From Odiellus spinosus (taxonomy: Eukaryota > Arthropoda > Arachnida > Opiliones > Phalangiidae), in the NCBI GenBank assembly GCA_963920705.1, contig OY987237.1, forward strand, positions 6,664,601 through 6,728,600: a stretch of DNA of 64,000 nt. The letters run 5' to 3'. Position 1 is the stretch's first letter; each line of letters opens with the position of its first letter. Position numbers and translations under genes: made by a program. Below are positions 12,001-24,000 of the stretch, piece after piece. Below the pieces are notes generated by a model. The model was not told the DNA's origin. It made no database searches and saw only the letters and a program-made list of their open reading frames with translations.

Positions 12001-15000
12001 CCGTGTAAAATTACACTCCGCGTGTTCCTATACAATTTAATAATACACGATGTTTAATCCCGTAGATTTGAAAATAGTTCTAACAAACTGAAAGTGAGTA
12101 ATCAAATACTTAAATGTTAAGTTCAAAGAGCTTAGTTCATTGTCAAATACCAACTTGAGATGATAAGCCTATTGGAATAGACCCACCTTTCATGGTTCTA
12201 AACAGGCAAATGGAAATGAGTTTCCTTTAAAAGTACTTAATCCAGAAAGTCAACTACCTTTCGAATCAAAATTATCGTATAAACAAATTTCCAAACAAAT
12301 ATTAAAACAAAAAATCAATTTAAAACTTATCCTAAAAATAGGCTTAGCTGGATTCATGGGGGTCCTGAATTTCTTCGCATTTAAGGCTCAACGACCAATG
12401 AGCGCAGGCCTGTCGTTAAGGCGAGATCTCCATGAGACTTCCAATAACATACGAAGAAATTCAGGTGATCTCCATGAATCCCGCTAAGCCTATTTTCCGG
12501 GTAAGTTTTAAATTTATTTCTAGTTTAATATTTGTTCGTAAATTTTTTAAATGGTGGATTAGGCCAATTTAAACGATAAGGAATCCATAAAATTTCACTT
12601 GTTATTAGGTTACATTCTCCCTTTAAAAGACTACAATTCTCGCTTCCGGTTAAAACGTAGCTAAATATAGATCTCAAGATGGGCCATTTTCGGAATTAAT
12701 TTAATTTAATTAGGCAAGCATGGGCAGCGTGCCAGAACGTGAGTCTAAAGGAGATAAAAGTCACGCGTGCAATCGCCATCAAAGCAATTTCCTTAGCCGA
12801 CCTCGTACACAATCCAAAACAATGTATACGCTTTTTATATTTTCCCGTCATTAGAAATCAAAAAAAAAAATTAAAAACAATGAAACCTTATTCCGTCAGT
12901 CAATGGGATATACAACCATTATCTACCGGCTCTGTAGGTTAACTAATAAATTTACCTTTTTTTTTCTTTCTTTCCAATATCCTCCATTTAAAGGGTAAAT
13001 GAAAACTAACTCATCAGTTTCTAGATTTTTCGAATCTAGGAGATTCAAAACCTAAGAAAAATATTTAGTCTTATTTTTATACGAATCTCCTAGATTGTTT
13101 TTAGAAGACGTTTTAAAGAGGGGAGTTAGTCGTCTGCCATATATTGTAATTTTTCAAGATTCTTTATCGTTTAAATGGGCCTAATACACCAATAAAAAGT
13201 TTACAAAACAAATATTAAACTAGAAATAAATTTAAAACTTACCCGGAAAAAAAGGCTTAGCGGGATTCATAGAGATCGGCTGAATTGCTTCCGTATAAGG
13301 TCCGATTGGTCGCTAGACCTTATACGCGAGGAAATCAGGATCTCCATGAATCACGCTAAGCCTATTTTTTCGGGTAAGTTTTAAATTTATTTGTAGTTTA
13401 ATATTTGTACGTAATTTTCGTCAATCTTGGGTTAGGCATATTTAAACAATAAGGAATCGATAAAAAAATCACTTGTTGTAAGGTTGCATTCTCCCTTTAA
13501 ATTTATTTCTAGTTTAATATTGTACGTAATTTTTTTTTACTGTTGGATTAGGCCTAATTCAACCATAAGGAATCACTAGGTTGCATTCTACCTTTAAAAA
13601 TTTAATTTAGTGTTTCAAAAATGATATTTTTAAATATAATTGTCGAAACATAAAAAGGAAAGTAATTTAAATTGTTTTCCAAGAATAAATAAATAAATCT
13701 AAGCGAATTATATTTCTCATAAGTTAATTAGAAATATTTAGAGTGGGAAATTTGAACTTTGCGGTTCATGTATTCTATATATAAAGTTGTTTTTTCTTCC
13801 GGCGAATATGGAGAAAGTTTTAAAATTACTACTCACTTTCATTCATTCAAAAATATACGCGGGCTTACATAATAAATAATAGTCCCGTACTGTTACCATT
13901 GTATATGGAACGCACTGAACCGTATTACTCCCACATAGTTATGATCATAATAATATTCAAAAGAACTTTATCGCTATTTAATTTCACCTCCTTTCACTGG
14001 GTCACTTCAATTTTAAGATAAAGACATAGCTTTTAAAAATGATCACATTAAGGTGAAGCTATATGGTTGAACCAGAAATCTATCACTTAATACTATCAGT
14101 AAATAGTACCGGCAGATTCTGATCCGAGACAATCTAGCGGCCGTGTAAATAGTGAACGGAGGAAGCGCCACTCTGGAGAAAACAATATAGCCAAGCGCGG
14201 CCAGCCTAAATTCTGTCCCTCTCTCCCGACTCAAAATGTCGAGTCCAAATTACTCGAGCAAGACAGGGGTGATGACTTTTTTGGCTATTTTTAAGTGAAG
14301 GGCTATGACGTAAAACTGGACCTTTTCTGATATTATTAAGCTTCAAGGCGTTGTTTACTTATTTGGAATAAAGCGATAGACTTTTGGTTGAACCGAAAAG
14401 TACGTTCTGTTCAACCCATCTTGACTTCTGGACTAGGTATTGTTAGGAGAAGTTTTGCATTACAAAGCTCTATTGAAACGAATTGACTGTCTAAGCTTCG
14501 TCAACAGTAATGTATCGTTGAATATTGTGAACCATGTAATAGGAATAAAACACATAATCGACCCTAATTACCTTTTAATTTCTAAATTAGGTTTTGAGTT
14601 CATGAATCTGAAAGCTCCCATTATATAAACAAAGAAGAGAGCTTTCTAATAAACAACTCTTGATGGGTTGATTGATCAGACAATATTTTTAGGTTCAACC
14701 GTATTGCTTTAGCTTGCACCGCCTTGACGCAAGTTCCCAAAACATTTTCACTTCATGTTTGTATTAAATATACTATTGTAGTTTTTAAAAGTCACATATA
14801 TTTTAAAAACACGCGGTGGAAAGCCGCAAATGCGAAAGAAATCTTGAAAAATAGGAAAATGTGGGAAAAGGGTTGAAATTATAGGAACTTACAGGAACAC
14901 ATTAAAAATATAGGACAATGATAAAACAGAAAATGTGGTCCCCATGATTTTAACAGTTTAGATGGGCCAAATTTTGACCAATCACGATGGATCACACATT

Positions 15001-18000
15001 TTTTCACAATTGGGAGGGAAAGTATTAGTGAAAAGCAAACCTAAAGTTGATTTTTTAAGTGTTTATTAGAGGTTTAGCGGGCTGAATTATTGGTTGCGAG
15101 TTTAAATAAATTTTTCACCCATATTTTAACGCTAAATATTACAAGTTCCTTATTTTCATTATCCATTTAAAGATTAAGATATTTACATCCTGTAAATTCG
15201 AAACGCATTCTAAATAGCCCGTCTATTTTTGAGTATGTAAATTAAGAAATTAGCAATTTTTGGAAATAATAGGTTAAGCGAGATATCGTTTTCATTTCTG
15301 GGTTTAAACTTACTATTATATAAACAAAGATTTAAGGGAAAGTCTATTTATCACTCTAATTCGAGTAATAACGTGTTTATCGTTAATATTTTTATAACAA
15401 AATAAAATATCCTTTAAAAGAGAAGTTGAAACCACCCAGTAGCTAAACATAACAAGATGGTGAAGCCACACCACTCATCTTCAAGTTCATGTTTTAAACC
15501 ACGAGTTAATTTTTCCTATTAAGTTTTACTGATAGTTACTTTATTTCAAAGTTTTCAAGACGACTTTATATTTATTTATCTATTTAACCTTTAAATGAAT
15601 GCAGTTAAGCTTTAAATGAATGCAATTAACCTCTAAATGAATTCGATTAACCACTAAATGAATGTGATTAACCACTAAATGAATGCGATTAACCTCTAAA
15701 TGAACGTGACTAGCCTCTAAATGAATGCGATTAACCTTTAAATTATGCAATTAACCTTTAAATGAATGCTATTAACATTTAAATTAATGCAATTAAGATT
15801 TAAATCAATGCAAGTAACCCTCAATTGACGCAATTCACGTGATATTTGTGGTTTAACCATACTCAATTTTTCTGTAAATGATATACAATATAACTAGACG
15901 CCGCAAACAAAGAAAAACCGATAGGGGAAGGAGTAGCTAATATAAGTCACGAGTTCTTTACATCTTCACTTCAAATTTGATAAAATTTATGTTTATTAGG
16001 GGAAATTACAGTTTATTTGTAAGTAAAAATATTGGAGTCGCGTCCAAGGAAGCGTTAATTTGGTTTTGATATTTTCCTTATTGGATTTTGAAGGGTTCGC
16101 GTATTAACCTAATAAACCAGTAAGTCCTTCGTCGTCCATGACTAGTCGCCTGTGCCAGAGACCATCAAATTCGTAAAAACGAACGTCTCACGAGTTTGAC
16201 ACTATTTTTTGAGACAAAACGGGCGTATTTCCGTGACCGTTAACCGAAATTCTCCCCGCCTCTTCGAGAATTTCAAACTGACTAGGACTACGTGTATTAT
16301 TCTAATAATAAACCAAATCATTCAATCCATTCGCGAAACATAAATATTAATAAATAAATTATCTGTCGAGAATTTAAATAAATTTTCTTCTTATAAAACG
16401 AGAAACATGACATTGTTATTGGATGAAGTTTACCCATACTAGGTATTCATAAATAAAAAAGGAATATTTAACAGGTTTTAGATTATGACTATGATCCGTT
16501 TCCAGGCATCCAAAGTGGAGCGTTTGTTTATAATCCAGGGGAGGTGTCTCCTTTTAGTTTCGTGCCCCTAAGGACCTCCCACCTTAATACGATCTGCAAG
16601 TTATGTCATAGGTCTGACTAATCACAAATTGAATTTGCAGAATCGAAGCGGACGCCGAGAGAAGGATGAAGCGGAAGTAACGTCAACAACGACGGAAGAT
16701 CCCCTGGCCAAAATTTTACCTCTGGTGACCTTCAATTGCAAAGGTCGCCACGAGGGTTATTACGCGGATGTCCAATTTGAATGCGAGGTCTTTCATTATT
16801 GCAATGGTCAAGGGTTGCTCTTCACGTTCATGTGTCCGCCCACCTCACGATTCAATCAGAAAAATCTTATCTGCGACTACGATCGCTTTGGAAAAAAGTC
16901 TTGCGCCAAATCTTCGGAATATTTTCACATCAACGAAAGTATCCGGCCCAAAGATAACAACACGGTCACTACAGCGAGCTCAATCGTCACCTCAACTACC
17001 AAGTCACCCATTTACGAATCATACGATAGTCGTATTACCAAAGGTGCGAAAGTAGAATCTGCAACATGTCCCTTAAAATTTATCTTGGTGGTTATAGGCC
17101 TAGACGAATCATTAGAGATCTAGTTAGCTAGAGTATCTTTGAACGTCTATTTTGCTATGCCTAATTGTGACCTTTTACATCTATTATGTTAAGCCAAATT
17201 GTGGTATATAAAATCGATTATGTTAATTAACATCTATTTTGATAAGCCTAATCGCGTATCCTTGAACTAAATTCTAATTCAATTTTACGACATTACAGAA
17301 AAAGAAGTGCCAACGACCGAATCTACGACATCATGGAAACACGATAACCATAGACGTCAAAAGGTAACCGAAGTACCTTCAAACTTTTACGTCACTCAAA
17401 ACCCTCGCGAGTACGACGCGCCTCAAGACGCCCCTTACGAGTATGACGACTACGAACACCCTATGCCCAGACATTACTATGACGACTACGAAACGTCGAC
17501 AGAGTCTTACGAAGAAAACCAATCGGTAGTCAAGGAGCCAACCGAAAAGAAGAAGCGTAAGAAAAAGAAGTCGGCAACCATCATAGGGACATCGGTCCAA
17601 AAATCCACCACGGTCGTTGGAAGGTCAGTGGAATCTTACCAGGGCGATCACGTGACTACGGAACAAATTGATTTCAAAAGAGAGAAAACCACAACAGAAA
17701 TACCTATTAGCCACCACGTGGATGGAAATTATACGAGGGTGTCCACAACTACTACGGATAAAAGCAACTTGTACCAGGATCATCGAGATAAAGAGACGCC
17801 AAGGAGGAAACAAATCCTCGATTACGATGACCACGAATCCGACGCTGAAGCCAGCGAAGACGCCGCGATTAGTCAGAGTCCGGATGAATATGGAAGTAGA
17901 AAGGAAAGGCGATCTGAAGACGGCAAGGATGAGGTCACACCGTCTACCAGAAGAAGGGGTCATAGGTAAATATCGCGCCATTCAAATGATCAAAACAATT

Positions 18001-21000
18001 TCTTATAATTAATATTTTCTAATTCTCTCTATAGACGAGAGCGAAAGTACCAAAAGGACACTGTAGCCGATTCTTCAACAAACACTCCGGTCAGATCCCT
18101 TTTTAACCGACCAAGACCCAAAAACAAATTCAACTTGTCTGGGGCAAGATCTACAACATCAACGGAATCCTCAATTCCACCGACTGATTCGGATAATTCA
18201 AACCCGAGTTACACCAGTTCTCCAAACAACCAAGAATATACATCGGTTGGATACGCGGCTGAAGAAATTGTCACGGAAAAACCGAAACTACCTCGTACCA
18301 GGACAAATAATCGAGAAAGAAAACCTTACGCATCGCGTTTAAGCGACAGACCACGTCGTAAAAAAATAAGAACCACTACACCAGCACCGATTGATTACGA
18401 CTATAAAGCGGAAGTAGTCGAAATACAACCAACAGAAGCGCCTAAACCCAGGACACGTACCAGAGGTCGAAAGAAATTGAGGCCCAGAACTGAAACTACC
18501 GTAGAAAGACCTAACGTATATTACGACGATCAGTACGAAAGTACTACCCAAACGCAATTCCCCACAACTACGCAAATATCCGACATATCTTCGCAACAGG
18601 ATGATCCCCGCGTTATTAACTACGAGAGAGGTACTACACCAGCGCCTCACTACAATTACTACAACGTACAATCGTCCGGAAGTGAGCCGGAATCGGTAGG
18701 AGATATCCACCACGAGGAAGAGAAACCAAGTAGAATTATTAAAAGAGTTAAACAAAGAAAGAAAACACAAACAACGACAATACCTCCTCTACCAGCATCT
18801 ACCTTCGTGGGACCATTGGCAGACCCATTTGATATACCGCCTCCAACGCATTTGTTCGAAGAAACAACCGAACCACCTTTCAGACCAACTAGCCCGCCTA
18901 GACAACGTGCCACGATTAGGCTTAACGCCAACAGATACGAAGCTTATTCCCCAGCTCCGACTACACCTACTCCCAGAAAAAAGAAGGTTCTCAAAGGGCA
19001 CAAGGTTACGATAACCTTGTCTAAACATCTCATTAAGCCGAAAAAGAAGCCGAAAGGACCGAGCAAGGAATTCTTTTTCAAACCTAAACCCGATCCCTTA
19101 CCAGATAACAGCGGCAGAATAGAAGAGGAACGTCTTAGAAAACCTTTCGAATTCCAGAGAGAACCTCAAGCACCGCCTAGAGACAACCAGAACTCTCAGG
19201 GCTACCGCGAATCGAGGTACGTAGAGCCCAAAGCTCCTCAACAATACGAAACTCAGTCTTACGTTCCCGAACCCTCGCCTCGACCCCGACCGGAAATTAA
19301 ACCTGTAACAACCGTAAACTATCAAAACTCTAACGGATTCAGACCGATTCTGCCACCACCGGATAACCAACATTTTAGACATGTCAACGAGTACGGAGAA
19401 CATAGTCCATGGTACCCCGTACCCCAACCGCAAAGACCCAATCAACCAGCGTCTAACCAGTTGGAAGGCATTTATCAAAACGCTCCAGTATTTACCATTT
19501 CGGAAAACCCAGATGGATTGTACGCTGTGCCTAGTCCTAACCCCGTATCACCTCCTCAAAATCAGCAACAAAGACCAACCGACTATTATGATTATCAACC
19601 GCAACAACAGTTTCAACCCAGTCAATATCAAGTCGAAAGGCCACCGCCAAATCAGTATCAGCAAAGCGGTTCCAATGAACAATATCAACCTAGTAGGCCT
19701 GAAAATCATCAACATAGACCAGGTCACTATCAAGATGTAAGACAACCTCAAGAACCATATAACGATGCTAGACAACCTCAAGAACAATACCAAGAAGTTA
19801 GACAGCCTCAAGATCAATACCAAGAACATAGACAGCCTCAAGATCAATACCAAGAACATAGACAGCCTCAAGAACAATACCAAGATGTCAGACAACCTCC
19901 GCAAGAACAATTTGTTGAATTCCGACACATGAACGAGTACCGGCCGAAGTACCAAAATTTGCAACCGAGTAATAGGCCAGAAGAAGAACGATTCTACGAG
20001 TCACCAAGAGATATCGAAGACGAGAGAAAACAGAGATTACGTAAATATCAAGAATCGCGCCAAGAAGGACAAATAAATTACGAAAATTTGCGTCAACACG
20101 TAGCGGCCCAAAGTCAAGAACAACCCGGTCAATATCAACCAGGCTACCAATACGAAAATCGTCCTGAAACATATCCTTCACAAAACGCTCAGGCATTCAG
20201 AAACGAGTATTCACCTTACGGCGAAGGGTCTGAACTACAGCCAGTTACCGATCAGTACGTCGAAGAAACGAGTTACCAAACCGAGCAACAACAGCCGGAA
20301 GAAAGTCGCCAAGAGCCTAGTAGCCCCAAGCAAGTTGAAACAGCAACTTACGAAACGAGGAAAATCGTACAACAGACACACGAAGTCCGTTACGATACCA
20401 CTCCATCTAGCCAAGGAGTAACAAAACCGACCAGAGAACAAGTTGTTTTCATAACGGAATTAAATACCCAAAAGGAACAAGCGCCCAATCACCAACCGGA
20501 AACGATGCAATTAGAATCGACCGTCCGTGGACGACCCAATCAGGTCGAATACGACTCGGATAAACATAATTACCAACAACAAACCAACATTAACCAATAC
20601 GAAGAAGAGATAGCGTATCCATTAAATAACCAAGAAAGTAATCACGAACCCGCGAATACATACCCCGTTTACTCCGACAGTCAACAAGTCCTAACCAGCG
20701 TTGAACACCATCAAAATCATGTCCTTCACGGAGCTGAAAATAATCACCATGACGCGCCCACGATACAAACCATCTATCACGCTAATTCCTACCCGGTTGT
20801 GACTCATGTTAATTACAAGAACAGCGCTCACGAACCAGACGTTTCCGATTCGATTACTAGTTCCCAATACGTGAACAAAGAAGATCCATTTTCGAAGGTG
20901 GCAAGAATTCCCGAGCACGAAAGCGAAAAAGATGGAACCCACTTCGACGACAGGGAACAGGCACCGTTCATGGGCAGTTATACCTACAAGGGACCGAAAG

Positions 21001-24000
21001 TAGTGAACGAAAATACGGATGGAAAAGAAATGTTCTACAAAGAGTTCGGTGGAGGTGAGACTATGGATTCCATGCGTTTCCAGTCCAACAACTTCCATAG
21101 TCATGATGGTTTGATGGAGAACGCGGAGTCCATCAACAGAGCGAGCAAGAAAAGAGAAGCCATCTACGAGCCTCCGCATCATAAGAATTTCTTCGACTTC
21201 GATATCGACTTGGAAGAGGCGGCAAGCGGGAATAACAAAACCGGAAATGCGAGCGATCCGGTAAGGAGAAGGAGACAAATCATCTTCGCGGATCATATCC
21301 ACCAAGCCGTTTCTCCTTACATGGGTTCCAGGCCACCACGAATCAACAACCCTTTCGAACAAGTCACGAGACAAGGACAGATATTCATGCAAGATAACGG
21401 AGGAAGATACGCTAATAACGTCAATTCCGTCATTAACGCCAGACAAGTACCGCAACAACAGAGATACGAACATTTACCGAGGCATCCGGTTTTACACGGG
21501 GCTCAACCAGTCAGATTGCACAACCCGCGAGGCCCTCCGTATCATCCACAATTCGCGCAACAACAGCGCACTCATTTCCAAGCTCCCCATCCAGTCGTGT
21601 TAAATAGTCCCGCGCCTCCTGGTCATATCCTAATGGGATTTCCCTTGACTGTTCCGACTATCCGGGTTCCTCATACCCAACACGCAGGTCAGCAAATTGT
21701 CGCGCCTCCTCGTTCTCAGTTTCAAGATTATTCTCGACCAGTACAACCGCAAGGACTGCCCCCTAACGAGGTAAGTACTTAGAATTATTTTTCCTTTCAA
21801 AATGGTAATCTCAGTAATCCGTTGTTTAAACTAGGATGACAATCGTCAGTATCAACAGAATGAAAATCGTCCGTATCATCGAGATCGTCCACAAGTACAA
21901 TACAGCGAACCATATGTACATCCGCAAGAAACGCAGTCTGACGAAGGAAGACCCTCTCCTCATCAACACGAGAACAGGGGCGTGGTCCAAGGAAGACCAA
22001 CAGTTCCTTATTACGGATACGGCTACAATCCATACAGACGACCCAATAACGACAACCATGAAAATTCTAATGTTCGTGGAGAAGAAAATTCGAAGGATTC
22101 ACGAGAAAGAGAACCGCCGCCCCAAGATTATGATACCAGAGACAGACCTGAAGAATTCGAGGACGATAGAAGGGGCCAATCTGGTTCCAACAGCAGAGAC
22201 CCGTCAGACCAATCGGATTCGTACAATAACGGATATCCTCCTTCAGGCGAATCAGGTTCCTACACCATAAATCCCCCTTCTGACTCATCAGGTTCTTACA
22301 ACAACAGAAATCCTTCTGACCAATCAGATTCGTTCAACAGAAACCCAGCTTCTGGCCAATCAGAATCTTACAACAGAAACCCTCCTTCGGACCAATCAGA
22401 ATCTTACAACACAGACCCTAGTTCTGACCAGTCTGATTCTTACAATAGAAATCATCCCGATCAATCAGCTTCATACAACAGAAACCCTCCTTCTGACCAA
22501 TCAGAATCTTACAACAGAAACCCTCCTTCGGACCAATCAGAATCTTACAATAGAAATCCCCCAGACCAATCAGTTCACTACAATAGAAACCCTTCGTCGG
22601 ATCAATCAGATTTCTATCACAACAGTAGAAACCCATCAGACCAATCAGAATCTTACAATCGAAACCCTACGGACCAATCAGGATCGTTCGACCGCGACAG
22701 GAGCCAATCAGAAAACTTAAGACCAGATTACGAATCGGAGAAGGAAGAAAAACCAGCCAACCAATATGATACCCAAGAAGATAATAGATCGAATCAAGAG
22801 AAGCCTAGTGAAGAAGAAGAATCGGATTCGGGAAATGCCACCCAAACTTCAACTTTACCCTATCCGGACAACGTACACGCTCATTACTTAAAACATTACA
22901 ACAATAGCGATCCAATCAGCAACCCGTTTGAAGCTGATTTCTTCAAACCTCCGCCATACTACGATCACATTCCGCCGTACGCCGACCTATCAATACCCAA
23001 GAAAGAAAACGAGACCCATCAAATGGAGGAAAAGAAACCGAACGAGCATGGACCCCCATTCAGACCGCCACCTCCTCCTGTACCACCGTCTTATTTCGGA
23101 CCCTACGATCCCAGTGACACGAAAACCAACCAAAAGAACGAAACGGAAAAGCGACCACCGTTTGATTACCAAGGCTATACTATACCCCCGATACCAGATT
23201 TCACAGTCACCTTTCCGCCACCTTCCAAATACAGTACAACAACTGAAGACCCCAAGTCCGCTTCCGAATCGCGTAAGGACAAGGCCAGCGTAACTGAAGC
23301 TACGAGTGATGTCACAAACCTACCATCTCCGGTAATGGAAAAAATAGACACGCAAGAAGCTTCCGAAGAACCACCAACGACTCAACATACCCAACCCGCA
23401 GCTTCCACTGTCGGTTTCGGTGGTAGAATACGACCCGTTGCTAGTAAAATCTTCCCCAGACCTACATATAAACCATCCAGGAATGGTGCAGCGTCGACCA
23501 CGGAGTCAACAACAACTAAGATACCATTTACCTACAGAAGAGCGCCCACTACAACTACTACGACTATCGCGCCCTACGCTAACGAAGATCAAACTCAACA
23601 GTCCAAGAAGAAGGTATTCCACGCGACGGGTGGCGCCATGAGCGATAAGAAAACGAGACCGAAGTTCGGGCCATCTCGAAGTAGTACAACAACCACGGAA
23701 TCTGACTTAGCGGGCGGTGAAAGCCAAATTGACTACGTATCCCAAGAACCGTCAGCCGAATTCCTTATCCACAATCAGCCAGACAAGGGCAGTCAAATAA
23801 AACACGAGCAAACAATTTCTAACTTGCATAAAACTAAAGCGGAAACCAACGAAGTGACGACATTTGCGCCTAGCAGAACGACCAATTACAAGATAGGTTA
23901 CGAATATACAGCGGCAGCGACACCGTCTCCATCAAGCGACGTCTCAGCAACAACTAGAAGCACAAAATGGTCCGAGCCGATAGTGTCCGATGTTCATCAA

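Larger units (their letters stand above)
11532..16640 (+). other. Gene 1 intron 2 (5.1 kb)
   Basis: Donor GTAAGT, acceptor GAATTTGCAG. It contains two or three MITE-A copies (12276-13597), a family E repeat (~14035-14410), a fragment of the TACAGGGT transposon (~14690-14945) and a 21-bp minisatellite (15586-15835). Nothing coding was recognised; the 62-63-codon open frames at 14043-14234 (-) and 14440-14628 (+) show no family resemblance. Confidence 0.65.

Noticed and set aside
20691..21473. 260-codon minus-strand open frame
   Set aside because: Lies wholly antisense to gene 1 exon 5, has no domain, and its composition is the mirror of the sense codons.
22928..23293. 121-codon frame and similar frames within 17.3-24.9 kb
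   Set aside because: Alternate-frame shadows of gene 1 exons with no stop because of biased codon use.
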